Shown here one piece after another: positions 46,051 to 55,213 of a DNA stretch of 64,000 bases. The position numbers were made by a program, and so were the translations under genes. The notes beneath the pieces are model-generated. The model had not been told where the DNA came from. It ran no database searches and saw nothing but the letters and a program-made list of their open reading frames with translations. This stretch comes from Methanoplanus sp. FWC-SCC4. Its GTDB lineage: Archaea > Halobacteriota > Methanomicrobia > Methanomicrobiales > Methanomicrobiaceae. Position 1 is the first letter of the stretch, and every line of letters begins with the position of its first letter. The stretch lies in assembly GCF_032878975.1 (NCBI RefSeq), contig NZ_CP043875.1, forward strand, positions 558,001-622,000, read 5' to 3'.

Positions 46051-46959
46051 TTACAGATCATCGGGGATATCTTCAGCCCTGATAAAGTAAACTTTTGCAA
46101 AGTGATCAGGGTTGTATCTCATCTTTGCAATTCTAAGGCCGCCTACACCAAGATCGGATTCGCGATTAATATATTCATATTTTCCGTACAGGAATTTTGC
46201 AGTTTCATTGTTTACTGCTTTATAGTTCCCTTCACAGTCGGGTAGTCCCTTTTCGTAATGAATAACAACTGTTGTAGGGTTTAATTCCTCAAAAATTGAA
46301 ATTGCCGAAATATTTCCTTTAACTCTTAGTGCAATTCCTGATAGTTTAAGCTCTTTGAAATGCTTTACTGCGTAAACAGTTGCATTTTTTTCATAGTTTA
46401 AGATTGGATTTTTTTTGCATTCCTTCCATTTACACCATGCTATCAAAAATTCGTTGACTTCAAGCAGGTTATCCTGTGATATTTGTTCAACAGAAAAGTC
46501 GCATTCTCTTTTGAATTTATTTAGGTGCTTTCTTATTGAAAGAAAATGTTTTCCGGGGAGATCTTTTAGAATTTCAGTTTTATATACATAATCATAATAA
46601 TCCCTGTCCGGGTTTATTTTAATATCCGGGATTATTTTTTCAATTCTTTTCTTTGTATATTCATCAAATATCTGGTAAGCAAGATGAGAACCGTATTTTT
46701 TTGAAAGCCTCAGCGTGTCTTTTAGCAGTTCATCATCATAATCCCCAAAAGGTCCTCTGAATGAAATTTCTCCTTCTATTGTGCTTGAAATGATTACTGC
46801 ATCATTTATATGAAGATACTTGTATGTGGCATAGTCATTCCAGCAGATCATATTTGTAAAAGAATTGTCACTGTGCTGACGTGGATATTTTGTATAAAAA
46901 TTTTTAAAAAAGTCGTAATCACTGATCTCTACCAGTTTGAAGTCATTGATGTCAAGCAT
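46051..46959 (-). CDS. DUF2156 GNAT-like protein (phosphatidylglycerol lysyltransferase C-terminal domain-like)
   Basis: Double GNAT-fold protein of 302 residues, soluble. It has the DUF2156 features: FKNFYTKYPRQHSDNSFTNMICWNDYATYKY at the N-terminus, then SIRKHLNKFKRE and the second-domain core YEKGLPDCEGNYKAVNNETAKFLYGKYEYINRESDLGVGGLRIAKMRYNPDH. Relatives transfer aminoacyl groups from aminoacyl-tRNA to lipids or peptides; the membrane half is absent here. It is preceded on the same strand by another GNAT gene with only a 6-nt gap. Confidence 0.82.
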   Translation of the reverse strand: MLDINDFKLVEISDYDFFKNFYTKYPRQHSDNSFTNMICWNDYATYKYLHINDAVIISSTIEGEISFRGPFGDYDDELLKDTLRLSKKYGSHLAYQIFDEYTKKRIEKIIPDIKINPDRDYYDYVYKTEILKDLPGKHFLSIRKHLNKFKRECDFSVEQISQDNLLEVNEFLIAWCKWKECKKNPILNYEKNATVYAVKHFKELKLSGIALRVKGNISAISIFEELNPTTVVIHYEKGLPDCEGNYKAVNNETAKFLYGKYEYINRESDLGVGGLRIAKMRYNPDHFAKVYFIRAEDIPDDL

Positions 46960-46965
46960 ATTTTC

Positions 46966-47385
46966 TCATTTCCCGTAAAGCATTGGAATATGATCTTTCA
47001 TTACAGAAAAACCTTCAGATTTGTAAAATTTTTCGGTATCCGGTTCTGCAATGAGTCCAATCCATGTTAGGCCTCTCTTTTTGCATTCTTCAGTAAGTGA
47101 ATTCAGAATTTTTTTACCAATGCCTTTTCCACGAAAATCCCTGTGCACCACAAGGTCCTGAATATATCCGTCCGAAACACTGTCTGAGATTACTCTTCCC
47201 ATTCCTATTGCCTTTCTTTTATCTTTTAATACTGCAACTGCAAAGATGAAACTTCCACTTATAAGAGGTTTAATTCCTTCACTGTCCCATTCATCTTCCC
47301 ACCAGTTTCCATGCCGGTAAAGTTCCACAATATCCTCTGCCGGCCATTCGCTGACAAACAATATTTCAATTGAATCATTACTCAT
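46966..47385 (-). CDS. GNAT-family N-acetyltransferase
   Basis: Acetyl-CoA-dependent acetyltransferase of about 139 residues. The acetyl-CoA loop is LVVHRDFRGKGIGKKIL (motif A), and LIAEPDTEKFYKSEGFSVMKDHIPMLYGK is the C-terminal end. I chose ATG 47385; an in-frame TTG at 47424 would add 13 residues. Neither has a Shine-Dalgarno. Substrate unknown. Likely co-transcribed with the DUF2156 gene. Confidence 0.85.
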   Translation of the reverse strand: MSNDSIEILFVSEWPAEDIVELYRHGNWWEDEWDSEGIKPLISGSFIFAVAVLKDKRKAIGMGRVISDSVSDGYIQDLVVHRDFRGKGIGKKILNSLTEECKKRGLTWIGLIAEPDTEKFYKSEGFSVMKDHIPMLYGK

Positions 47386-47520
47386 TTGAATCAGATTTTT
47401 TTTATTTTCAGGATTTTCCTTCAACTTAAAATAATAAATAGTAATCGGAAAACCGTTAATTTTTTGGCATATTATGGAAGGTTAGATATGGTATAAAATC
47501 AATTTAAAAACCGGGATAGT

Positions 47521-47988
47521 ATGGGAAAACTGGATAATATCGAATCTGCAGTTCTTGTAATGGGATGCCCCCAGGTACCTGTACAGACAACAGCAGTATT
47601 ATACATAGCTTACAAATTAAAGCAAAAAGGAATCAGTGTTAATATTGCAGGTACGCCTGCTGCAAGAATGCTGATAAAGTATGCTGATCCTGAATCTCAT
47701 TATTTTGATGCAATTAAGGATCTCGATAAAACGATAGGGGATATTGTAGAAAAACGTGAAAAATATCCTTTGTGCTTTGTTTTCATTCATAATGATGCAG
47801 GTGTATCTTACGCCACAACAATGGATTCTGTAATGGATTCAGATGTTTACCCTGTAATTTTCGGGAGTAATGCAGAAGAATTGTCAGATGAAATAAAATT
47901 TGAGTGTGAAAAAATTGTGGCTGTTGCAGCACATAATCCAAAACCGCTTATAAATTCTATTGACGGGGTGATGAAATGGGATGCTTAG
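47521..47988 (+). CDS. DUF1890 protein (methanogen-specific)
   Basis: Rossmann-like 155-residue protein of a family seen essentially only in methanogens. The opening AVLVMGCPQVPVQTTAVLYIAYKLKQKGISVNIAGTPAARMLI suggests a nucleotide- or cobalamin-style flavodoxin-like fold; an IHNDAGVSYATTM segment follows. The function is unknown. The 3' end overlaps the DUF1894 gene by 13 nt, and this pairing is typical of the families. Confidence 0.85.
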   Translation: MGKLDNIESAVLVMGCPQVPVQTTAVLYIAYKLKQKGISVNIAGTPAARMLIKYADPESHYFDAIKDLDKTIGDIVEKREKYPLCFVFIHNDAGVSYATTMDSVMDSDVYPVIFGSNAEELSDEIKFECEKIVAVAAHNPKPLINSIDGVMKWDA

Positions 47989-48251
47989 ACAAATTGCCTT
48001 ATGAAATTTTACTTCGTAATTCAAGTTTTTCGGAGTGCAGGGAATATATAAAAAAGAACTTCAAAGAAATTTATGAAGTAAAACCAGGTTATAAAATATT
48101 TGACGTGTATATTATTGGTGTCCCGCCGATAACAATTGGTGTTGATGGAAATGATCTTGTTTTCCCATATACAAAACCGTGTCATGGTACATTTCTTGTG
48201 AAAGTGGCAAGTGATGAAGAAGCCGCAAGGTTAAGAAAAAACAAAAAATAA
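47976..48251 (+). CDS. DUF1894 protein (methanogen-specific)
   Basis: A 91-residue partner of DUF1890. It shows the conserved KIFDVYIIGVPPITIGVDGNDLVFPYTKPCHGTFLV core. Its ATG overlaps the 3' end of the DUF1890 gene, implying a stoichiometric complex. Unknown function. Confidence 0.85.
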   Translation: MGCLDKLPYEILLRNSSFSECREYIKKNFKEIYEVKPGYKIFDVYIIGVPPITIGVDGNDLVFPYTKPCHGTFLVKVASDEEAARLRKNKK

Positions 48252-48273
48252 TCTTTTTTTAAGGATATTAATA

Positions 48274-48840
48274 ATGAGTTTTTTTTCTGTACTTGCAATT
48301 GCTATTGGTCTTTCAATGGATTCTTTTGCTGTTTCTGTCTCCGCAGGAACTGCAAAAACACTAAACAAATCTGAAAAATTTAAGAATTCACTGAAGCTTG
48401 GAACTACATTCGGATTTTTTCAGGCATTTATGCCAGTTATCGGGTGGATTACAGGTGTACAGTTTCAGTCTTTTGTAATTTCCTATGCCCACTGGATAGC
48501 ATTTATATTATTATCAGCGATTGGTTGCAAGATGATATTTGAAGCATTATCTGATAATGGTGAGGATTCAGGAATTACTGGTACAATATCATTAAATATG
48601 CTGATACTTCTTGGAATTGCAACAAGCATTGATGCTCTTGCAGTTGGTTTTTCCTTTGCATTTTTAAACGAGGCGATATTAATACCAGCTATTATTATTG
48701 GCATAGTCACATTTTCAATGTCTTTTGCCGGAGTTTACCTGGGAGAAAAATTTGGTGAAATAATGGGTGAGAGGGCTGAAATTATTGGAGGGATTATCCT
48801 TATTGTCATTGGTGTAAAAATCCTGCTTGAAAATTTGTAG
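48274..48840 (+). CDS. mntP: MntP-type manganese efflux pump
   Basis: Six-helix membrane transporter of 188 residues with two internal repeats. The metal-path aspartates are D16 (LSMDSFAVS) and the matching Asp in TSIDALAVGFSFA. It exports Mn2+ in bacteria; substrate here is by homology. It begins 22 nt after DUF1894 and could be the third gene of that operon. Confidence 0.88.
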   Translation: MSFFSVLAIAIGLSMDSFAVSVSAGTAKTLNKSEKFKNSLKLGTTFGFFQAFMPVIGWITGVQFQSFVISYAHWIAFILLSAIGCKMIFEALSDNGEDSGITGTISLNMLILLGIATSIDALAVGFSFAFLNEAILIPAIIIGIVTFSMSFAGVYLGEKFGEIMGERAEIIGGIILIVIGVKILLENL

Positions 48841-49006
48841 ATTCCCCTGGTATTAAGTGACAATATAGAATAACTCACTCATCATTAAGATTTTTAAAAA
48901 TACTGTCATTATTTTTAATATAAATTTTCTTAATAACGGTTAAATCCCCCTGATAAATCGCACCGGATTTTAAATTTTAATTTTAAAAAATATTGTGGTA
49001 ATGATT

Positions 49007-49822
49007 TTAAAGTATAAAATAGGCGTAAACCGGTATTGCAATTATGTACACCATTGCTGTTGCAAGGAAGAGCAAATCATTTCTTTTCAGGCTCTTTTTG
49101 CTTACGTTAAGAAATGAATCTTTGCTGTATCCTCTGCAAAGCATACTAATGTAGGTTCTCTCTCCCTGTTCATATGATCTGATAAAAAGTGTTCCAATTG
49201 CAAATGAAAGTATTCTAAGCCTGTATTTGTGTGGAAGTCTCCTGTCAAATGCATTGAAGCATCTTGTCTCAAACACATTATTTACCTTGCCAAATATTTC
49301 TGCAAAAACAAAGAGATAACGAATCATAAGTCCTATGATCAGTGCAAATTCAGAAGGGAGTCCAAGTCTTCTTGAACCTTTGAGCATATCCTGCATTGTT
49401 GTGGTCGAAGAAAGCAGGATGATAAAAGAAATACACACAATGAATTTAACCAGCAGTATAGCTGCAAATTCCATTGATTCTGCATATATATGGATACCCA
49501 GTGGCAGATCAACAACCGGCGTAAAAACATCATAGTGCCTGTTTTCAAAGAATATCTGAAATAATATTATAAATATTCCAAAAGGAAGAATCAGAAATAC
49601 TCTTTTTAGGTATGTCATAAAAGAGAGGCCTGATAATATCCATGCTATAATAAAAAATGCAAAAAACAGTCCGCCAGGGATCCATACGTCCCATGTGTAA
49701 GGATATGCCACCATTGCTATGATTGCAGCAAAAGAAACAATTATTTTTACCCTTGAATCAAGATCATGGATTATACTTTTTTCAAGAGCCAGTCTTTCAA
49801 TTGAGTAGAGTTCTTCAATCAT
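49007..49822 (-). CDS. cbiQ: Cobalt/nickel ECF transporter permease CbiQ
   Basis: Transmembrane T-component (271 residues, about five to six helices) coupling the ATPase to CbiM. The cytoplasmic coupling motifs with the Ala-Arg-Gly-type signature are in FETRCFNAFDRR and ISMLCRGYS. The start overlaps the stop of cbiO (4 nt). Last gene of cbiMNOQ on the minus strand. Confidence 0.9.
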   Translation of the reverse strand: MIEELYSIERLALEKSIIHDLDSRVKIIVSFAAIIAMVAYPYTWDVWIPGGLFFAFFIIAWILSGLSFMTYLKRVFLILPFGIFIILFQIFFENRHYDVFTPVVDLPLGIHIYAESMEFAAILLVKFIVCISFIILLSSTTTMQDMLKGSRRLGLPSEFALIIGLMIRYLFVFAEIFGKVNNVFETRCFNAFDRRLPHKYRLRILSFAIGTLFIRSYEQGERTYISMLCRGYSKDSFLNVSKKSLKRNDLLFLATAMVYIIAIPVYAYFIL

Positions 49823-50652
49823 TTTAATTTTCCAAAAGCTTTCAGGAACGATTTTTCTGCATCGTCATACTTATAGGCCATTTCTATGTCAACATTCTGG
49901 TCTTTAAGTTTTTTTATTAATTTAGGAATTGGAGGGACATCAAGACGAAGATCTGATAAAAGCTGTTGCTGGTCAAAAATATCTTCAACAGTACCTTTTG
50001 CTACAATCTGACCGCCGTCCATAACATAGACATAATCCGCGATTTCGGATACAAGGTCAACATGGTGTGTTGAAAAAATAACTGTCATACCGTAATCTTC
50101 AGGAAGACGGTTTACAAAATTTGTAAGATCCAGTACACCTTTTGGATCAAGTCCTGCGGTTGGTTCATCAAGAACGAGAACCTGTGGTTCCATTGCAAGA
50201 ACACCTGCAATAGCTACCCTTTTTTTCTCACCTCCGCTTAAATGGTGTGGAGGTCTGTCTTTTAAATGTTCGACATCCAGTATTTTTAGTACTTCACTAA
50301 CTCTGTGTTCTATTGTGTGCTCATCCAGACCAAGATTTGTAGGGCCGAATGCCACATCCTGTTCAACCGTAGGGGAAAATACCTGGTCATCGGAGTTTTG
50401 GAATACTATTCCTACTGATTTTCTGACCTCTTTTATATTTGACTTTGTTATCGGCTCTCCGTGTATTAGTACATCTCCCGATGTTGGTTTTAAAATTCCA
50501 TTAAAATGTTTGAAAAGAGTACTTTTTCCCGCCCCGTTTGCACCGATGATTGCAATTCGCTGTTTTCTTCCGGCGATAAAGTCTACACCTTTTAGTGCAT
50601 CAATTGTTTTATTATATGTGTGAGTAAGGTTTCTTGTTTCAATTAGGTGCAT
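49819..50652 (-). CDS. cbiO: Cobalt/nickel ECF transporter ATPase CbiO
   Basis: ABC ATPase of 277 residues. Walker A is GANGAGKST, the Q-loop IVFQNSDDQVF is typical of ECF ATPases, the signature is LSGGEKKRVAIA and Walker B is VLVLDEPTAGLD. It powers uptake of cobalt or nickel for corrinoids or F430. It follows cbiN by 21 nt. Confidence 0.92.
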   Translation of the reverse strand: MHLIETRNLTHTYNKTIDALKGVDFIAGRKQRIAIIGANGAGKSTLFKHFNGILKPTSGDVLIHGEPITKSNIKEVRKSVGIVFQNSDDQVFSPTVEQDVAFGPTNLGLDEHTIEHRVSEVLKILDVEHLKDRPPHHLSGGEKKRVAIAGVLAMEPQVLVLDEPTAGLDPKGVLDLTNFVNRLPEDYGMTVIFSTHHVDLVSEIADYVYVMDGGQIVAKGTVEDIFDQQQLLSDLRLDVPPIPKLIKKLKDQNVDIEMAYKYDDAEKSFLKAFGKLK

Positions 50653-50673
50653 GATGTAAAAAAGTTAGGTTTT

Positions 50674-51012
50674 TTAAGATTTTGATGGTTTTGATGTGAT
50701 CGCCCAGGTAACACCGCCAATCAGAGCGAATGTAACAAAAATACCCACTATCAGTGAAAAGATTTCCCCGCCTTTTCCTGCGCCTTCCATTGAGTAATCA
50801 GGCAGTGGTGCCTCATATTCAAATGTACCTTCTCCTATTGCTTCAGCATCGCCGTCTTCAGGTGAAAGGCCTGTAAGTGTTTTTTCTCCCTGGACAACAA
50901 GGGCTGTGCTTTCCAGACCGTCAGGATCCCCTGATGCCATGAATACTGCGACTACCCCGATTACAATTGCCAGAATAATTCCTGCAGCTATGAATGTTTT
51001 ATTGTCAATCAT
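50674..51012 (-). CDS. cbiN: Small CbiN/NikN-like membrane subunit
   Basis: A 112-residue protein with two TM helices (about 7-26 and 85-105) and an extracellular loop starting GDPDGLESTALV. The PDGLE-type loop matches the CbiN/NikN auxiliary subunit that sits beside CbiM. The ATG overlaps the cbiM stop (ATGA). Its place between cbiM and cbiO supports the call. Confidence 0.85.
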   Translation of the reverse strand: MIDNKTFIAAGIILAIVIGVVAVFMASGDPDGLESTALVVQGEKTLTGLSPEDGDAEAIGEGTFEYEAPLPDYSMEGAGKGGEIFSLIVGIFVTFALIGGVTWAITSKPSKS

Positions 51013-51653
51013 GCAGTTATACCTCCTGATGTCTCAGTTTCGATTAGATCAGGTCTTGCTGTTGCTATCAGGTAAATACCTCCCGCTGTGAGTATACCTT
51101 CTATGATTCCAATTATTGCATGATAGAGTCCCATTGCAATAAGTCCTTCTACAAGTGGGAAAGTTCCTGCAACAAACATTTCAATTGCACATGCAAGTGC
51201 CGGTATCAGACATGCAAGCCATGCTGCAATTCCTGCCGATGCATATGTGTTTCCAATGACTTTTTTGACTCCGGTGAAGGTGTAATAACCGACAAAACCT
51301 CCGATTACACCCATATTAATGATGTTGGCTCCCATTGTTGTAATGCCTCCGTCACCGAATATGACTCCCTGAATGATCAGAACTATGGATAATACGAAAA
51401 CTGCGGCATAAGGTGATCCGAGGACTATCGCTGCAAGAGCTCCACCTACAAGATGTCCTGAAGTGCCCATTCCGACTGGCAGGTTGAATGCCTGAATTGC
51501 AAAAATTCCGGCTGCAAGAACAGCTATCAATGGTATTTTTTCTTCGCTTAATTCATTTCTGGCCCATTTAAGGGCAAGTGCAATAAAAACAATTGCTATT
51601 AACCAGTAAACCGCTGCCTGTGGAAGCGGTATGAAAGCATCAGGTATATGCAT
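51009..51653 (-). CDS. cbiM: Cobalt/nickel ECF transporter S-component CbiM
   Basis: Substrate-specificity subunit (214 residues, six to seven helices). The N-terminus MHIPDAFIP provides the metal-binding Met1/His2 site. Conserved LPVGMGTSGHLVGGALAA and GVIFGDGGITTMGANIINMG add the remaining His and Asp/Asn ligands. Sequence alone does not decide Co from Ni. First gene of the operon. Confidence 0.92.
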   Translation of the reverse strand: MHIPDAFIPLPQAAVYWLIAIVFIALALKWARNELSEEKIPLIAVLAAGIFAIQAFNLPVGMGTSGHLVGGALAAIVLGSPYAAVFVLSIVLIIQGVIFGDGGITTMGANIINMGVIGGFVGYYTFTGVKKVIGNTYASAGIAAWLACLIPALACAIEMFVAGTFPLVEGLIAMGLYHAIIGIIEGILTAGGIYLIATARPDLIETETSGGITA

Positions 51654-51683
51654 AATTTATCAACAAATCAAGTGTGACATTAT

Positions 51684-51694
51684 TGAATATAAGT
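51684..51694 (-). promoter_or_regulatory. Probable TATA box of cbiMNOQ
   Basis: On the minus strand, ACTTATATTC lies about 35 nt before the cbiM ATG, giving a short leader. I saw no riboswitch-like structure in the spacer. Confidence 0.4.
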
Positions 51695-51835
51695 ATTACT
51701 AAATTTGATCGAGATGTAGAATTGACAGAATACTTTTGTAAAGTGTAAATTTGAGTATGAATAGTGAGGTTTCAGTTTATTATTTATGGATTTATTGATC
51801 AACATTTTATTCTTATACGGTCTAAAGATCAGTTA

Positions 51836-52708
51836 ATGGCAAAGCATACCACAATAGAACTTAATGATGATCAGCCATTCAATCTGGACTTAACACTTTC
51901 ATGTGGACAGGCTCCAAGGTGGTATAAAGGAAATGGCTGGTGGTATGGCATTGTACGTGATTCTGTTTTGAAAATAAAGCAGGATGAAAACAAAATCCTG
52001 TTTATAGGCTCAGATGAAGAATTTATAAGAGATTATTTTTGCCTGGACTTTGATCTGGATCCGGTCTATTCAAAACTTAAGCAGGATCCTTATGCGAAAG
52101 ATGCCTGTGACTTTGGAAAGGGTCTCAGGCTTGTGAATCAGGATCCATGGGAGTGTATGATATTCCAGATGACTGTAAACAGGATCCGGACAAAAAGCAG
52201 GTGTGACAGAATTACAAGAATTTCCGATAAAATTGGAAAAAAAATCATTTTTGAAGGAAAAGAATATAGTATTTTTCCCAGACCAAAAGAAATCACTGAT
52301 GCCGGTCTTTCTGCTTTAAAATCCTGTAACATTGGTTATTTTGCTGACAATATTCTATTTGCAGCAGAGAAAGTGGGTGATAATCCAGACTGGGAAGAAA
52401 AAATAAAAAAGATGTCTTATCAAAATGCTGTTTTTTATCTTACTTCATTTAAAGGCATTAAATACAGGGTGGCGGAATGGATTCTTTTATTTTCTTTTCA
52501 GAAATATGAGGCTTTCCCTGTAGATGCGCATATCCGTGAAATTTTTATCAAAAATTATCTTAAAGGCCATTATTTTGGGAAACTAAATGATGAAAAGGTT
52601 GACGATGCGATAAGGGATATTGCCCGAGTAAATTTCGGGCAGTATGCCGGATATGCTCTTGAGTATCTTTTTAATTATGAAATAATCCAAAATTCCGGTA
52701 ATCGTTGA
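51836..52708 (+). CDS. OGG1/AlkA-like DNA glycosylase lacking the catalytic lysine
   Basis: HhH-GPD DNA glycosylase of about 290 residues. The OGG-type N-terminal domain FNLDLTLSCGQAPRW and the HhH-GPD loop FKGIKYRVAEWIL, ending in PVDAHI, are clear. A gap-free alignment over the 19 residues between the catalytic Lys and Asp of human OGG1 puts Arg (in IKYRVA) at the Lys-249 place; the Asp is kept. It may therefore be a monofunctional glycosylase or use the nearby Lys. I chose ATG 51836, where the family begins; a GTG at 51764 would add 24 unlike residues. Confidence 0.8.
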   Translation: MAKHTTIELNDDQPFNLDLTLSCGQAPRWYKGNGWWYGIVRDSVLKIKQDENKILFIGSDEEFIRDYFCLDFDLDPVYSKLKQDPYAKDACDFGKGLRLVNQDPWECMIFQMTVNRIRTKSRCDRITRISDKIGKKIIFEGKEYSIFPRPKEITDAGLSALKSCNIGYFADNILFAAEKVGDNPDWEEKIKKMSYQNAVFYLTSFKGIKYRVAEWILLFSFQKYEAFPVDAHIREIFIKNYLKGHYFGKLNDEKVDDAIRDIARVNFGQYAGYALEYLFNYEIIQNSGNR

Positions 52709-52811
52709 AAATTTATAGATTTCAGATGATAGCTTAAAAGGAATATACAAATCTGAAAGGAAAGATTAACTCTTATTTTTTATAAACAAAATTTTTTATG
52801 GCTTTTAAAAA

Positions 52812-54164
52812 TTATTGAATTGATTTAAAAATAATTGCTTTGAATTCTTCCGCTTCATCTTTTGTTTTTGCTTCAACAAAGAGTCTCATGAATGGTTCTG
52901 TCCCTGAAGGCCGTAAAAGTGCCCATGAGTCCTTTCTGTTTATTCTGATGCCGTCAGTCAAATCAAGTTTTTCTGTAGTAAATGCATTTGAAACCAGCTC
53001 AGTAACCTTATCAGGATTTTCTGTAAAAATTTTGTCTCTTAACATATGGCGTGGAGGCAGCTCTTTTCTAAGTTCTGATAGCTTTTTTCCCTCTTTTGAT
53101 AATAATGCCACCATTGCCGCTGCTGACATCCCTCCGTCACGACAGTGCTGATGCCTGGGGAAAATCAGACCTCCGTTACCTTCCCCTCCGAATAAAACAT
53201 TTTCTCCGTTACCTGAAAGTTCAAGCATTTTTCTGGCAACGTAGATACTTCCAACTTTAGTATAAACTATCCGGCAGTTTGTAGATTCTGCGATAGTCTC
53301 CACAATTTTTGATGTGCTGACAGGAGTTACTATGACTCCTTCTGAATCATTGCTGCAAAGATATTTTTGCATTAATGCGAATTCCTCGTTTTCTTCGAGA
53401 TATTCTCCTGTGTCATCAACAAATACGGCTCTGTCAGCATCGCCGTCATGAGCGACACCAAAAGCAGCGCCTGTTGATATTACAAGTTCGGATAATCCTT
53501 TCAGGCCTTCGGGAGATGGTTCCGGAAGTCTTCCTGGGAAAGTGCCGTCGGGCCGTCCGTTTATGGTATGAACTCTGCATCCCAGTTTTGTAAGTATTGG
53601 TGGGGTGGTGAGGCATGCAGGTCCTGATCCCGGATCTACAGCTATTGTAATATCATGGTTTATTTTAGGAAATGAATTTGCTACTGCTTCTATGTACTCG
53701 TTAATCATTTCAGGGATGCATTCTTCGTTTCCGGCTTCTTCCCATGATTTAATATCGAATTTTTCTGAGAAAAGAACAGTTTCAAGTTTTATTGTTTCCT
53801 CATCATCCATCTCCGTTCCATCAGAGTCGATCACTTTAACACCATTATATTCCGGAGGGTTATGAGAGGCTGTGATCATTGCACCTGCATCAAAATGATT
53901 TTTTACTATATACTGAAGTGCAGGGGTTGGAAGGATGCCGAGGTCAACAACATCACATCCTGTTGCAAGGATTCCTGCTTTGACAGCGCTTTTAAGTGAA
54001 GGCCCTGATGTACGTGTGTCCATTCCAACTGCAATTTTACCTTTTCTGATTGTTCCTAAGGCGAGCCCGATATTCATTACAAGCTGCGGGGTCATATCTT
54101 TTCCAATTACTCCCCTGACACCGTTAGTTCCGAAAAGTTGTTTTTTCAATATTTTTTCAGACAT
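52812..54164 (-). CDS. glmM: Phosphoglucosamine / phosphomannomutase
   Basis: Alpha-D-phosphohexomutase (450 residues). The phosphoserine is S100 in ITASHNP, the metal loop is DGDADRAVF, the sugar loop is GGEGNGG and the phosphate-binding loop is RPSGTEPFMR. The N-terminus FGTNGVRGVIG fits the archaeal GlmM/phosphomannomutase group; true sugar preference cannot be read. It supplies UDP-GlcNAc or mannose precursors. It stands alone and has the GATGCTATA motif about 85 nt upstream. Confidence 0.9.
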   Translation of the reverse strand: MSEKILKKQLFGTNGVRGVIGKDMTPQLVMNIGLALGTIRKGKIAVGMDTRTSGPSLKSAVKAGILATGCDVVDLGILPTPALQYIVKNHFDAGAMITASHNPPEYNGVKVIDSDGTEMDDEETIKLETVLFSEKFDIKSWEEAGNEECIPEMINEYIEAVANSFPKINHDITIAVDPGSGPACLTTPPILTKLGCRVHTINGRPDGTFPGRLPEPSPEGLKGLSELVISTGAAFGVAHDGDADRAVFVDDTGEYLEENEEFALMQKYLCSNDSEGVIVTPVSTSKIVETIAESTNCRIVYTKVGSIYVARKMLELSGNGENVLFGGEGNGGLIFPRHQHCRDGGMSAAAMVALLSKEGKKLSELRKELPPRHMLRDKIFTENPDKVTELVSNAFTTEKLDLTDGIRINRKDSWALLRPSGTEPFMRLFVEAKTKDEAEEFKAIIFKSIQ

Positions 54165-54247
54165 GTATAGATCTTCTCTTGATCATTGTTTGGTTTAATT
54201 GGAGAAATATTTTGTTTGTTTTTGTTCATTTACCCAAAATGTTGTAA

Positions 54248-54276
54248 CTAACTTATAGCATCCTCTGCTTTAAGGG
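54248..54276 (-). promoter_or_regulatory. GATGCTATA motif upstream of glmM
   Basis: Read towards glmM: TTAAAGCAGAG, then GATGCTATAAGTTAG (54248-54262). The second half differs at one position from the motif upstream of the DUF5806 gene (56130-56144). It ends about 84 nt before the glmM start. Confidence 0.4.
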
Positions 54277-54436
54277 GCTGATTTTTGCATATTAAAAATA
54301 TGAAATTATCAATTATCCATAATTGAGATCTAAAAAGTATGAATGGTAAATTATTGTCCTGCAGAAGTTAACAATTAAAAAATACTTTATGATTAGGTTT
54401 TTATTTTAAAAATTATTGAGACATCAGGTTTTATTT

Positions 54437-55213
54437 TTAGACAAGTTCTTTTCCGGCATCATGAAGTTTTTCTTTTAAAATATCAATTGCATTCATCATT
54501 GCAGTAAATGCTTCCTGCCTGTGTGATGCAATTACGGCTATATATGTAACATCTTCTCCTGCGTACAATCTTCCTTTGTTATGATGGAACCTGACACCTA
54601 AAATTCCGGGGACTTTCTCCATATCAATTTTTAGTTCATTTACAAGATTGTCAATTTTCTCGTAATCATAAAAGTCCATATATTCGGTTTTTTCATCACC
54701 GGTGATTTCACGTACAATTCCGTTGAATGATAGTATGGCCCCGGCTTTTGAAATGTCAGTGTTGTTTTTCAGATTTTTTATTATCCCCTGCATGGTGAAA
54801 TAATCATCAAAATTATCAAGGGAATTAATGACTGTATTAACATCCGGGTCACGAAGGATGCAGTTTTCTGCCTCAAGATCTCCTTTGATAATTTTCTTAA
54901 ATCCTTCTGTTTTAAATCCTTCAATGATTGTATATTCCATTCCGGAGTCTGAGAGGAAGTCCAGCATGTCTGATAATTTTCCGTTACGTATAGCAACCAT
55001 TGCTTTTTCTGCATCAATCCCGGCAACATATGCTGCTCCGTGTTCATAATGTGTGGATGTATCTTTATCGGAAACCTGATCATAAATGTGGTGACCGAGA
55101 TGTTTTATTACTCCAACTTTTCCCGGAAACATTACCGTCATTTTGTCAAGAAGCTGGTGTATGAACAGGGTTTTTCCGGAATTTGAGGTTCCTGCAACGT
55201 GTATTATTTTCAT
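54437..55213 (-). CDS. Bifunctional MobB-MoaE fusion
   Basis: Residues 1 to about 150 are MobB-like: P-loop GTSNSGKT (8-15), then IKHLGHH and DTSTHYEHGA. The rest (about 155-258) is MoaE-like, the large subunit of molybdopterin synthase: GAILSFNGIVRE, VRFHHNKGRLYAGEDVTYIAVIASHRQEAFTA. The C-terminal IWKKE segment of MoaE reads LKEKLHDAGKELV, so one catalytic lysine may be shifted. Such fusions are known in archaea. The start overlaps the DUF5806 stop by 4 nt. Confidence 0.85.
   Translation of the reverse strand: MKIIHVAGTSNSGKTLFIHQLLDKMTVMFPGKVGVIKHLGHHIYDQVSDKDTSTHYEHGAAYVAGIDAEKAMVAIRNGKLSDMLDFLSDSGMEYTIIEGFKTEGFKKIIKGDLEAENCILRDPDVNTVINSLDNFDDYFTMQGIIKNLKNNTDISKAGAILSFNGIVREITGDEKTEYMDFYDYEKIDNLVNELKIDMEKVPGILGVRFHHNKGRLYAGEDVTYIAVIASHRQEAFTAMMNAIDILKEKLHDAGKELV

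Noticed and set aside
48252-48273. Mn riboswitch (yybP-ykoY type) before mntP
   Set aside because: Only a 22-nt spacer after DUF1894; no room and no structure.
51654-51760. Cobalamin riboswitch before cbiMNOQ
   Set aside because: The spacer is short, AT-rich and lacks the B12 box; the promoter appears to give a short leader.
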